DNA of 5,548 nt from Comamonas sp. lk. GTDB taxonomy: Bacteria; Pseudomonadota; Gammaproteobacteria; Burkholderiales; Burkholderiaceae_C. The DNA is taken from contig CAMCJY010000149.1 of assembly GCA_945875225.1 (NCBI GenBank), positions 1 to 5,548 on the forward strand. Direction: 5' to 3'. The notes below the pieces were generated by a model. The model was not told the origin of the DNA and did no database searches. It saw only the letters and a program-made list of their open reading frames with translations. Positions 1-5,548 of the stretch are shown in pieces. The translations under genes were made by a program, and so were the position numbers. How positions within the stretch are numbered: position 1 is the first letter of the stretch; each line of letters opens with the position of its first letter.

Positions 1-555
1 AGTATTTACATTGCCGGGCAAAATATTCAAAGCCTGACGCAAACCAGTTTGCGCGCTGCCATAGGCATCGTGCCGCAAGACACCGTGCTGTTTAACGACA
101 CCGTGGAATACAACATCGCCTATGGCCGCCCCGGCAGCACGCTGGCGCAAGTGCAGGAAGCTGCACGCGCCGCACATATCGACGACTTTATTACCAGCAC
201 CCCGGTCGGCTATGGCACCATGGTGGGCGAGCGCGGCCTCAAACTCTCGGGCGGCGAAAAACAGCGTGTCGCGATTGCACGCACCCTACTCAAAAACCCG
301 CCGATTCTGGTGTTTGACGAAGCCACCAGTGCGCTGGATTCGGCCAATGAGCGCGCAATCCAAGCCGAGCTGCAACGCATTGCACAAAGCAAGACCACGC
401 TGGTGATTGCGCACCGCCTGTCCACCGTAGTCGATGCCCATGAAATCCTGGTAATGGACAAGGGCCGCATTGTCGAACGCGGCACACACCAGGCCTTGTT
501 GGAGCAGCAAGGCCGCTACGCCGCGATGTGGGCGCTGCAACAAAGCAGTGCTTGA
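1..555 (+). CDS. ATM1/HMT1-type ABC exporter, C-terminal ATPase part (5' end outside window)
   Basis: This is the last 184 codons of an ABC transporter; the reading frame is open from base 1, so the membrane domain and Walker A motif lie to the left of the window. Counting from base 1, visible ATPase elements are the Q-loop (VPQD, Q26), the ABC signature LSGGEKQR (about 82-89), Walker B ILVFDE (102-107, catalytic E107), the D-loop SALD (110-113) and the H-loop histidine H138 in IAHRL. The GERGLKLSGGEKQR context is typical of the ATM1/HMT1 exporter branch, whose members carry permease and ATPase on one chain, work as homodimers in the inner membrane and export glutathione-linked or metal-related substrates. 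The exact substrate cannot be read from this fragment. The TTG at base 49 is an internal leucine codon, not a start. The stop is TGA at 553-555, 27 bp before the LysR start. Family assignment is firm; the ATM1 subtype is likely. Confidence 0.93.
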   Translation, partial: SIYIAGQNIQSLTQTSLRAAIGIVPQDTVLFNDTVEYNIAYGRPGSTLAQVQEAARAAHIDDFITSTPVGYGTMVGERGLKLSGGEKQRVAIARTLLKNPPILVFDEATSALDSANERAIQAELQRIAQSKTTLVIAHRLSTVVDAHEILVMDKGRIVERGTHQALLEQQGRYAAMWALQQSSA

Positions 556-582
556 GCACGACACAAAAAGGGGCACACGGCA

Positions 583-849
583 ATGGACACCAAATGGCTG
601 GAGGACTTTGTATCGCTGGCCGAGACGCGCAGTTTCAGCCGCTCAGCGCAATTGCGCCATGTGACGCAATCGGCGTTTTCGCGCCGCATCCAGTCGCTTG
701 AAGCCTGGGCCGGCGTCGAACTGGTGGACCGCAGCGCCTATCCCACACGGCTTACCCTCGCTGGCGCTAGCTTCTATGTCCAGGCGCAGGAAATACTGCT
801 CAGCCTGCAAAGCAGCCGGACCCAGCCTGGCAGCCCCGAGGGGGCCTAG
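583..849 (+). pseudogene. LysR-type transcriptional regulator, truncated to the DNA-binding domain
   Basis: The 88-codon frame opens with a normal LysR winged helix-turn-helix: DFVSLAETRSFSRSAQ, then recognition-helix region HVTQSAFSRRIQSLE (about 26-40), then the wing and linker with LVDR and PTRLTLAG (about 47-61) and the start of the linker helix (FYVQAQEILLSL, about 64-75). Family members are about 300 residues, with a C-terminal effector-binding and oligomerisation domain. Here homology fades after about residue 78, followed by a low-complexity tail (QPGSPEGA) and a TAG stop. Only 46 bp separate the stop from pyrC, and no frame there holds the missing domain, so the 3' two thirds look deleted rather than frameshifted. 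The start is well supported: AAGGGG at 568-573 lies 9 nt before the ATG. The product might still bind DNA but should lack effector control. A functional mini-regulator is possible but less likely than a decaying gene. Its ancestral targets are unknown. Confidence 0.8.
833..845. other. Short GC-rich hairpin at the end of the LysR remnant
   Basis: GCCCC (833-837) and GGGGC (841-845) form a perfect 5-bp stem with a GAG loop, ending just before the LysR stop codon. No T-run follows, so it is not a standard intrinsic terminator. It lies in the non-homologous tail of the LysR remnant and could be left over from the 3' end of the original longer gene. The hairpin is seen; its role is a guess. Confidence 0.3.
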
Positions 850-880
850 CAGGGCGAGGCCCAGACCAACCCGAATTTGG

Positions 881-886
881 GACAAT
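881..886 (+). promoter_or_regulatory. Possible -10 element for pyrC, implying a very short or absent leader
   Basis: GACAAT at 881-886 lies 9 nt before the pyrC ATG and resembles a sigma-70 -10 hexamer within TTTGGGACAATAAG. Transcription would start around 892-896, giving an almost leaderless mRNA, which fits the lack of a Shine-Dalgarno sequence before pyrC. No good -35 hexamer is visible about 17 bp upstream (GGCCCA at 858-863), so this is weak evidence. If correct, pyrC is transcribed independently of the LysR remnant. Confidence 0.25.
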
Positions 887-895
887 AAGACACTT

Positions 896-1948
896 ATGCC
901 TGCCCACTCCGCCCCCCAGACCTTTAGCATCACCCGCCCCGATGACTGGCATTTGCATGTGCGTGACGGTGCCGCTTTGCACACCGTAGTGCCACACACC
1001 GCAGCCCAGTTTGCCCGCGCGCTGATCATGCCCAACCTGAAACCCCCGGTAACCAGCACCGCGCAGGCCCTGGATTACCGCGACCGCATACACGCCGCAG
1101 CAGCGGCGGCAGGCCACAGCACGTTTGAGCCTTTGATGACGCTGTACCTGACCGACCACTTGCCGGCCGATGAAATCCTGCGCGCTAAGGAAGCAGGCAT
1201 TGTCGGCGTCAAGCTCTACCCTGCCGGCGCCACTACCAATAGCGATGCCGGCGTCACCGATATGCGTAAAACCTACGCCACGCTAGAGGCGATGCAGCGC
1301 GCGGGCATGCCGCTGCTGGTGCATGGCGAAGTGACCTCTCCAGATATTGATTTGTTTGACCGCGAGGCGGTATTCATTGACACCCAATTGATACCCCTGC
1401 GACGCGATTTCCCCGCGCTCAAAGTGGTGTTTGAACACATCACCACGCGCGAGGCTGTGCAGTATGTGCAAAGCGCGCATGGCGCGATGGCCGCCAGCAT
1501 CACCGCCCACCACCTGCTGTACAACCGCAATGCGATTTTTACCGGCGGCATACGCCCGCATTACTACTGCCTGCCGGTGCTCAAACGCGAAATCCACCGG
1601 CAGGCCCTGGTGGACGCGGCCACTGGGGGTTCGCCCCGTTTTTTTCTGGGCACCGACAGCGCGCCGCACGCCACCCACCTGAAAGAACACGCCAGCGGTT
1701 GCGCCGGTTGCTATACCGCGCACGCGGCCATCGAGCTCTATGCCAGCGCCTTTGAGGCCGCGCAGGCGCTGGACACACTAGAAGCCTTTGCCAGCTTTCA
1801 TGGCCCGGATTTTTACGATCTGCCACGCAATACCGGGCAGATCACGCTGCGCCGCGAAAGCTGGACGCCGCCGCAAAGCTACCCCTTCGCCGACACCACT
1901 CTCAAACCGCTGGGCGGCGGTGAAGTGCTGCACTGGCGCATGGCCTAG
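896..1948 (+). CDS. pyrC: Dihydroorotase (PyrC, E. coli-like homodimeric type)
   Basis: Cytoplasmic zinc amidohydrolase of de novo pyrimidine synthesis; it interconverts N-carbamoyl-L-aspartate and L-dihydroorotate. The 350-residue length from ATG 896 matches the family (about 345-350). Metal ligands are visible: H19 and H21 in DDWHLHVRDG, the lysine to be carboxylated K106 in GVKLYPAGATTNS, H143 in LLVHGE, H181 in VFEHITT, and D254 in GTDSAPH with H258 nearby. R23 and N47 (MPNLKPP) match substrate-binding positions of the E. coli enzyme. The frame is open upstream to 698, but that part overlaps the LysR gene and lacks family similarity, so ATG 896 is chosen. There is no clear Shine-Dalgarno; see the possible -10 element at 881-886. 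The enzyme looks intact. The DUF3025 gene follows after 44 bp and is probably co-transcribed. Confidence 0.97.
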   Translation: MPAHSAPQTFSITRPDDWHLHVRDGAALHTVVPHTAAQFARALIMPNLKPPVTSTAQALDYRDRIHAAAAAAGHSTFEPLMTLYLTDHLPADEILRAKEAGIVGVKLYPAGATTNSDAGVTDMRKTYATLEAMQRAGMPLLVHGEVTSPDIDLFDREAVFIDTQLIPLRRDFPALKVVFEHITTREAVQYVQSAHGAMAASITAHHLLYNRNAIFTGGIRPHYYCLPVLKREIHRQALVDAATGGSPRFFLGTDSAPHATHLKEHASGCAGCYTAHAAIELYASAFEAAQALDTLEAFASFHGPDFYDLPRNTGQITLRRESWTPPQSYPFADTTLKPLGGGEVLHWRMA

Positions 1949-1964
1949 CCCTTTTTGATGCGCC
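1935..1964. repeat. 7-bp inverted repeat spanning the pyrC stop codon
   Basis: GGCGCAT (1935-1941) and ATGCGCC (1958-1964) are perfectly complementary and enclose a 16-nt loop holding the pyrC TAG stop and a CTTTTT run. Because the T-run is inside the loop, this is not a canonical terminator. A smaller nested GGC-CTA-GCC hairpin directly before CTTTTT has only a 3-bp stem. It may be chance or may partly attenuate read-through into the DUF3025 gene. Confidence 0.3.
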
Positions 1965-1992
1965 GATCGCCTGCCCTGATGCTGGTGCTGCC

Positions 1993-2754
1993 ATGGCCCA
2001 TGGCTTAGAAGAGATTGACTGGAACGCGCCTTGGCTGCAGACCTGGCGCGCACGCGGCCAGCCCCTGGCCCAAGCCGTACTGGCGGGACATAGCTGTGCG
2101 CACGCCCTCAACACGCTGGCGGACAGCCTGTCCAATTGCTCGGTGCGCTTTGTGCCGCAGTCCGATCTGCCGCCGGGCCAGGCCTATGAATCATTTGTTT
2201 TCGACAACCAGCAGGTGCCCACACGCGATGGTTTGCATGATTTTTTCAATGGCCTGTGCTGGCTGCATTTTCCGCACACCAAGCAGCGCTTAAACCAGTT
2301 GCAGGCGGCGCAGATTGCGCACAGCGGTATCGCCCCGGTGCGCGGCCCGGCGCGGGATGCGCTGACCGTGTTTGACGAAAACGCCGCCCTGTTGCAAGCA
2401 CCCGATGCCTTATGGGACGCCTTGGTGCGCAAAGACTGGCAGGACCTCTTTGGCCGATTGCGGCCTTTATGGAAAGAAGCACGCTTGCAATTGTTCGGAC
2501 ACGCGCTATTGGAAAAACTTGTGCACCCGCGCGCTGCGATTACTGCACATGTCTATCGCGTAGCAAGCGACAACGGTGCGCAAGGCGATTGGGACCCGTG
2601 GCTGGGCACCCATTTACAAGCCGATGCGCTGGCTGGAAAACCCTTTGCGCATTTACCGGTATTGGGCGTGCCGGGTTGGTGGCCGGCCAATGAAACGCCC
2701 GCCTTTTACGACGATAGGGCGGTATTCCGCCTGCCGCGCCAAGCCTCGGGCTGA
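1993..2754 (+). CDS. DUF3025 family protein of unknown function
   Basis: A 253-residue protein recognised as DUF3025 from its conserved blocks: YESFVFDNQQVPTRDGLHDFFNGL (about 65-88, of which PTR and HDFFN are most distinctive), WLHFPHTKQRLN (90-101), RGPARDALTVFDEN (117-130), LFGHALLEKL (167-176) and the C-terminal VLGVPGWWPANE..FYDD segment (about 223-241). No signal peptide or membrane helix is apparent, so it is probably cytoplasmic. The many invariant H, D, E and R residues could suggest an enzyme, but no function is established for the family as far as I know. The start is uncertain: ATG 1993 lacks a clear Shine-Dalgarno, and the frame is open upstream but has no better ATG. The 44-bp gap after pyrC suggests co-transcription. 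Length and motifs appear complete. Confidence 0.88.
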   Translation: MAHGLEEIDWNAPWLQTWRARGQPLAQAVLAGHSCAHALNTLADSLSNCSVRFVPQSDLPPGQAYESFVFDNQQVPTRDGLHDFFNGLCWLHFPHTKQRLNQLQAAQIAHSGIAPVRGPARDALTVFDENAALLQAPDALWDALVRKDWQDLFGRLRPLWKEARLQLFGHALLEKLVHPRAAITAHVYRVASDNGAQGDWDPWLGTHLQADALAGKPFAHLPVLGVPGWWPANETPAFYDDRAVFRLPRQASG

Positions 2755-2769
2755 CGCCGCCAAAGCCCG
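2747..2769 (+). terminator. Hairpin overlapping the DUF3025 stop, possible weak terminator
   Basis: CGGGCT (2747-2752) and AGCCCG (2764-2769) form a perfect 6-bp stem around an 11-nt loop that begins inside the TGA stop. The following CAATTT is only weakly T-rich. It could end the pyrC-DUF3025 transcript before htpX, but support is limited to the stem. Confidence 0.3.
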
Positions 2770-2887
2770 CAATTTGCCTGGGCGCTTGGGCGCGGTGACT
2801 TGTAATTTCACAGCCCGGCCCTACCATGGAGGTCTGTGTTGTAGTGCCAAGCCCAAACCGGTGTTTGTGCGGCGCGCACACTTTCTC

Positions 2888-2892
2888 TGGAG
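2888..2892 (+). promoter_or_regulatory. Ribosome binding site that fixes the htpX start
   Basis: TGGAG at 2888-2892 is a good Shine-Dalgarno match 5 nt before ATG 2898. It favours this start over the in-frame ATG at 2826, which would add 24 residues unlike any HtpX N-terminus and displace the first membrane helix from the protein's start. Confidence 0.75.
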
Positions 2893-2897
2893 TTGAT

Positions 2898-3767
2898 ATG
2901 AAACGCATTCTTTTACTCGTGCTCACCAATGTGCTGATTGTGGTGGTACTGGGTATCGCGGCCAGCCTCTTGGGCGTGAACCGCTATCTCACCAGCAATG
3001 GCCTGAATCTAAGTCTGCTGCTGGGCTACGCACTGCTCATCGGTTTTGGTGGCGCCTTTATTTCGCTGCTCATCAGCAAACCCATGGCCAAGTGGAGCTC
3101 GGGCGTGCAGGTGATTGCGCAGCCGCAAAACGCCGATGAGGCCTGGATTGTGGAAACCGTGCGCAAATTTTCCGAAAAAGCCGGCATCGGCATGCCCGAG
3201 GTCGGCATTTTTGAAGGCGAGCCCAATGCTTTTGCCACCGGCGCCTTTAAGGATTCGGCACTGGTGGCCGTGTCTACCGGACTGCTAGCCGGTATGACAC
3301 GCGAGGAAGTGGAAGCGGTGATCGGCCATGAAGTGGCGCACATCGCCAATGGCGATATGGTGACCATGACGCTGATCCAAGGCGTGATGAACACTTTTGT
3401 GGTTTTCCTCAGCCGCGTTATCGCCTACGCGGTGGATAGCTTTTTGCGCAAAAACGATGAGCAAAACAGCGGCCCCGGCATGGCTTACTTCATCACCTCC
3501 ATCCTGCTCGATATCGTGTTGGGCTTTGCCGCAGGCATGGTGGTGGCCTGGTTCAGCCGCCAGCGCGAATTCCGCGCCGACGCAGGCGCTGCGCAATTGA
3601 TGGGGCGCAAGCAACCCATGGTCAATGCGCTGGCCCGCCTGGGCGGCATGTCGCCGGGCGAACTGCCCAAGAGCGTGGCCGCTTTTGGCATTGCCGGTGG
3701 TATCGGGCAGTTGTTCAGCACCCATCCGCCGATTGAAGAGCGTATCGCAGCATTACAAAAGGCCTAA
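2898..3767 (+). CDS. htpX: HtpX membrane zinc metalloprotease (M48 family)
   Basis: Inner-membrane endopeptidase that degrades damaged or misfolded membrane proteins alongside FtsH; in E. coli it responds to heat and envelope stress. The 289-residue length matches the family (E. coli about 293). The zinc motif HEVAH is at 144-148 (catalytic E145) within IGHEVAHIANGD, and the third metal ligand is E224 in REFRAD. Four hydrophobic segments are visible: about 4-26, 36-58, 156-180 and 196-219, the usual HtpX topology with the active site on the cytoplasmic side. PNAFATG (109-115) and FSTHPPIEERI (273-283) are also family hallmarks. Start ATG 2898 is supported by TGGAG 5 nt upstream. The 143-bp gap after the DUF3025 gene leaves room for its own promoter, but I could not identify convincing heat-shock or sigma-70 elements there. 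The gene appears intact and converges on the oxidoreductase gene. Confidence 0.97.
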   Translation: MKRILLLVLTNVLIVVVLGIAASLLGVNRYLTSNGLNLSLLLGYALLIGFGGAFISLLISKPMAKWSSGVQVIAQPQNADEAWIVETVRKFSEKAGIGMPEVGIFEGEPNAFATGAFKDSALVAVSTGLLAGMTREEVEAVIGHEVAHIANGDMVTMTLIQGVMNTFVVFLSRVIAYAVDSFLRKNDEQNSGPGMAYFITSILLDIVLGFAAGMVVAWFSRQREFRADAGAAQLMGRKQPMVNALARLGGMSPGELPKSVAAFGIAGGIGQLFSTHPPIEERIAALQKA

Positions 3768-3784
3768 GCGCGGCGGGCATACCA

Positions 3785-3802
3785 AGGCGGTAGGTGCCGC
3801 CT
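3785..3802. other. Perfect 6-bp hairpin in the convergent gap
   Basis: AGGCGG (3785-3790) and CCGCCT (3797-3802) pair perfectly around a TAGGTG loop; an overlapping alternative pairs GTAGG (3790-3794) with CCTAC (3800-3804). Neither strand has a T-run after it, so it is not a classic intrinsic terminator, but it could stabilise the 3' end of the htpX mRNA. Confidence 0.35.
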
Positions 3803-3818
3803 ACTCCCTTGCATATCC

Positions 3819-3850
3819 GCGCCATGCACTGTGCTTTTGGCCGCTTTTTT
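3819..3850 (+). terminator. Probable intrinsic terminator for htpX
   Basis: GCGCCA (3819-3824) can pair with TGGC plus GC (3838-3841 and 3843-3844) with a single bulged C at 3842 and a 13-nt loop, followed directly by six Ts (3845-3850). It lies 51 bp after the htpX stop in the convergent gap, in the right orientation to end htpX transcription. The stem is short and bulged, so it is a moderate call. There is no T-run in the opposite direction for the minus-strand gene. Confidence 0.4.
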
Positions 3851-3861
3851 GTGCTGGCCGT

Positions 3862-3874
3862 AGCCCTGCGGGCT
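3862..3874. other. Hairpin just downstream of the minus-strand oxidoreductase stop
   Basis: AGCCC (3862-3866) and GGGCT (3870-3874) form a 5-bp stem with a 3-nt loop, 4 nt past the oxidoreductase stop codon (read on the minus strand). On the minus strand no T-run follows; on the plus strand only CTGTTT follows. It may mark the 3' end of either transcript, but evidence is limited to the stem. Confidence 0.3.
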
Positions 3875-3878
3875 CTGT

Positions 3879-5548
3879 TTAGACGCGCTGCGCTTTAAGC
3901 AGGTCTAAGGCCAAGGCCTCGGCCACGCGGATGCCATCTACCCCGGCCGACAAAATGCCACCGGCATAACTGGCCCCTTCGCCCGCTGGATACAGGCCGC
4001 GTACATTGCTGCTTTGCAAGTCCTCGCCCCGCGGCATTTTCAAGGGGCTGGAAGTGCGTGTTTCTACACCGGTCAGCAAGGCGTCTTCCATATCAAAGCC
4101 TTTGATCTTGCGCCCGAACACCGGTAGCGCCTCGCGAATGGCGGCAATCGCATAGTCTGGCAAGCTCGGGGCAAGGTCCACCGGTGTGACGCCAGGACGG
4201 TACGAGGGCGTCACAGTGCCCCAGCCATTGGACGCCTTGCCCGCTAAAAAGTCACCCACCCGCTGGCCCGGCGCTTGGTAATTGGCACCCCCCAACTGAT
4301 ACGCCGCCGATTCCAAACTGCGCTGCAAGACCATGCCTGCCAAGGGATGCACATGGGCATGCGCAGCCTCTAAATACGCGCTAGCAAGGATTGGCATGGA
4401 TGCGGGTTTGGCATCGCGCATGGCCTGCGCTTGCGCGGCATAGCGTGTGCCATCGACTTCGCCAAAGGCGGCGGTAAAGCTGGCCGTATCTTGCGGATAG
4501 TCGGCAGGTTCGATGCCGACCACGATACCGGCATTGGCGTTACGTTCGTTGCGCGAATACTGGCTCATGCCATTGGTCACCACACGGCCTGCTTCACTGG
4601 TGGCGGCGACCACGGTGCCGCCAGGACACATACAAAAGCTGTACACGCTACGCCCATTGCTCGCATGGTGTACCAGCTTGTAATCGGCAGCGCCAAGCAA
4701 AGGGTGGTCGGCATGGCGACCCCAGCGCGCGCGGTCTATCACGCCTTGCGGATGCTCAATACGAAAGCCGATAGAAAAAGCCTTGGCCTGCATCGCCACG
4801 CCACGGTCATACAACATCGCAAATGTGTCGCGTGCGCTGTGGCCTAGCGCCATCACCACGTGGCTGGCGGGGATTGCATACACACGTCCGGACGCCGCAT
4901 CGCAGACCTGCAATGCGTCCACCCTATGCCTACCGGCAGGGTTGCCCGCTGCGCTCTGCAATTGAACATCCACCACCTGCTGCCCAAAGCGCACTTCACC
5001 GCCCAAGGATTCGATACGTGCGCGCAGGTTTTCCACCACCTTGACCAGTTTGAAGGTACCGATATGTGGATGCGCTTCGTACAAAATTTCAGGTGGTGCA
5101 CCGGCCTGCACTAACTCGGTCATCACTTTGCGGCCCAAGTAACGCGGGTCACGGATCTGACTCCACAACTTACCATCCGAAAACGTGCCGGCGCCGCCTT
5201 CGCCAAACTGCACATTGCTCTGCACATGCAAGGTGTTTTTGCGCCACAAGTCCCAGGTGTCTTTGGTGCGCTGGCGCACCATAGGGCCACGCTCCAGCAC
5301 CAGAGGCTTAAAGCCCATTTGCGCCAGAAGCAAAGCGGCAAACATACCGCAGGGCCCAAAACCTCCGACCACAGGACGAGAGTGCAAATGGACCGGCGCC
5401 ATGGCCGGGGCCCGGTAAGCCATATCCGGGGTGGCCGCGATATGCGCATGATTTGCATGCTGCGCCAATAAGCGCACTTCACCGCCCAAGGATTCGATAC
5501 GTGCGCGCAGGTTTTCCACCACCTTGACCAGTTTGAAGGTACCGATAT
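3879..5548 (-). CDS. FAD-dependent dehydrogenase (COG2509-like), 5' end missing or rearranged
   Basis: A large flavoprotein of the uncharacterised NAD(P)/FAD-dependent oxidoreductase family. With the GTG at 5522 as residue 1, the FAD-binding Rossmann motif is GGFGPCG (53-59), followed by LVLERG (74-79), QSNVQFGEGGAGTFSDGKL (101-119), MALGHSARDTF (224-234), the cysteine-bearing YSFCMCPGG (294-302), TSEAGRVVTNGMSQYSRNERNAN (308-330) and the C-terminal FAD-contact region GLYPAGEGASYAGGILSAG (509-527). The substrate is unknown. The frame is open through the right edge, so GTG 5522 is not a real start: it lies inside a 79-bp copy of the gene's own codons, and residues 2-17 repeat residues 163-178. 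Sequence typical of the family resumes at about residue 18 (LLAQHANHAHIAATPDMAY), so roughly the first 60-80 native residues are missing. An extra segment around 353-390 seems longer than I recall for relatives. The gene is convergent with htpX. Confidence 0.9.
   Translation of the reverse strand, partial: IGTFKLVKVVENLRARIESLGGEVRLLAQHANHAHIAATPDMAYRAPAMAPVHLHSRPVVGGFGPCGMFAALLLAQMGFKPLVLERGPMVRQRTKDTWDLWRKNTLHVQSNVQFGEGGAGTFSDGKLWSQIRDPRYLGRKVMTELVQAGAPPEILYEAHPHIGTFKLVKVVENLRARIESLGGEVRFGQQVVDVQLQSAAGNPAGRHRVDALQVCDAASGRVYAIPASHVVMALGHSARDTFAMLYDRGVAMQAKAFSIGFRIEHPQGVIDRARWGRHADHPLLGAADYKLVHHASNGRSVYSFCMCPGGTVVAATSEAGRVVTNGMSQYSRNERNANAGIVVGIEPADYPQDTASFTAAFGEVDGTRYAAQAQAMRDAKPASMPILASAYLEAAHAHVHPLAGMVLQRSLESAAYQLGGANYQAPGQRVGDFLAGKASNGWGTVTPSYRPGVTPVDLAPSLPDYAIAAIREALPVFGRKIKGFDMEDALLTGVETRTSSPLKMPRGEDLQSSNVRGLYPAGEGASYAGGILSAGVDGIRVAEALALDLLKAQRV
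4987..5065. repeat. 79-bp direct repeat, internal copy
   Basis: This block matches 5470-5548 base for base. It encodes part of the oxidoreductase on the minus strand (IGTFKLVKVVENLRARIE and onward to GGEVR, ending at about residue 178), where it sits in normal family context between the HPHIGTF segment and FGQQVVD. It is therefore taken as the original copy. Confidence 0.97.
5470..5548. repeat. 79-bp direct repeat, terminal copy ending at the window edge
   Basis: This is an exact copy of 4987-5065, offset by 483 bp (161 codons) and in the same minus-strand frame. The match stops sharply at 5469 (T, versus A at 4986) on one side and at the window edge on the other. It sits where the native N-terminus of the oxidoreductase should be. 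It may reflect an assembly overlap or a true tandem duplication. Confidence 0.97.

Noticed and set aside
698..895. Upstream extension of the pyrC frame to 698
   Set aside because: It overlaps the LysR coding region in another frame and has no similarity to dihydroorotase; ATG 896 gives the standard length.
1283..1723. 146-codon minus-strand open frame opposite pyrC
   Set aside because: The plus strand there encodes the conserved dihydroorotase core; the antisense translation resembles no known family.
1958..2008. Tiny open frame (16 codons) between pyrC and the DUF3025 gene
   Set aside because: It lacks a ribosome site, overlaps the DUF3025 start and is too short to separate from chance.
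2774..2810. Possible promoter for htpX (TTGCCT at 2774 with TGTAAT at 2801, or TTGGGC at 2786)
   Set aside because: Spacers of 21 and 9 bp are outside the normal range, and no sigma-32-like pair of elements was found, so I do not call a promoter.
2826..2897. In-frame upstream ATG at 2826 extending HtpX by 24 residues
   Set aside because: The extension (MEVCVVVPSPNRC...) does not resemble HtpX N-termini, and ATG 2898 has a proper TGGAG ribosome site and gives the family length.
3285..3725. 146-codon minus-strand open frame opposite htpX
   Set aside because: It is the antisense shadow of the conserved HtpX catalytic region, with no ribosome site or recognisable protein family.
4431..4847. 138-codon plus-strand open frame inside the oxidoreductase gene
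   Set aside because: It lies wholly opposite well-conserved oxidoreductase codons, has no recognisable domain, and is an expected antisense shadow in GC-rich DNA.
1..5548. CRISPR, IS element, prophage, toxin-antitoxin or defence system
   Set aside because: No spaced repeat array, transposase, integrase, terminal inverted repeats or recognisable defence domains were seen; the only long repeat is the two-copy 79-bp block.

Overview
The window is a compact stretch of bacterial chromosome, moderately GC-rich and almost entirely coding. Protein sequences and gene content point to a betaproteobacterium of the order Burkholderiales, most probably Comamonadaceae or a close relative. This rests on recognising the ATM1-type ABC exporter tail, the LysR N-terminus, PyrC, the DUF3025 protein and HtpX; no database search was possible. 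Nothing suggests a phage, plasmid, insertion sequence, CRISPR array, tRNA or rRNA.

Layout, left to right. (1) Bases 1-555 (+) hold the C-terminal ATPase half of an ATM1/HMT1-type ABC exporter, cut by the left edge. (2) Bases 583-849 (+) hold the DNA-binding end of a LysR-type regulator that stops after 88 codons, with no effector domain left. (3) Bases 896-1948 (+) encode dihydroorotase (pyrC) with all expected metal and substrate residues. (4) Bases 1993-2754 (+) encode a DUF3025 protein of unknown function. (5) Bases 2898-3767 (+) encode the membrane metalloprotease HtpX. (6) Bases 3768-3878 are a convergent intergenic gap with a weak terminator-like hairpin. (7) Bases 3879-5548 (-) hold most of a large FAD-dependent dehydrogenase (COG2509-like) that runs off the right edge.

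The functions are housekeeping: metal or glutathione-conjugate export, pyrimidine synthesis, membrane protein quality control and a redox flavoprotein. pyrC and the DUF3025 gene are close enough (44 bp) to be co-transcribed. htpX has its own 143-bp upstream gap and a good ribosome binding site, and the oxidoreductase is transcribed toward it. I see no evidence that these genes form one dedicated system.

Two things deserve a second look. The LysR gene is truncated and abuts pyrC. The last 79 bases of the window (5470-5548) are an exact direct copy of 4987-5065, 483 bp away and in the same reading frame. The copy replaces the true N-terminus of the oxidoreductase and ends exactly at the window edge, so an assembly artefact is the leading explanation, with a real in-frame 161-codon tandem duplication as the alternative. 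I found no convincing undescribed system.
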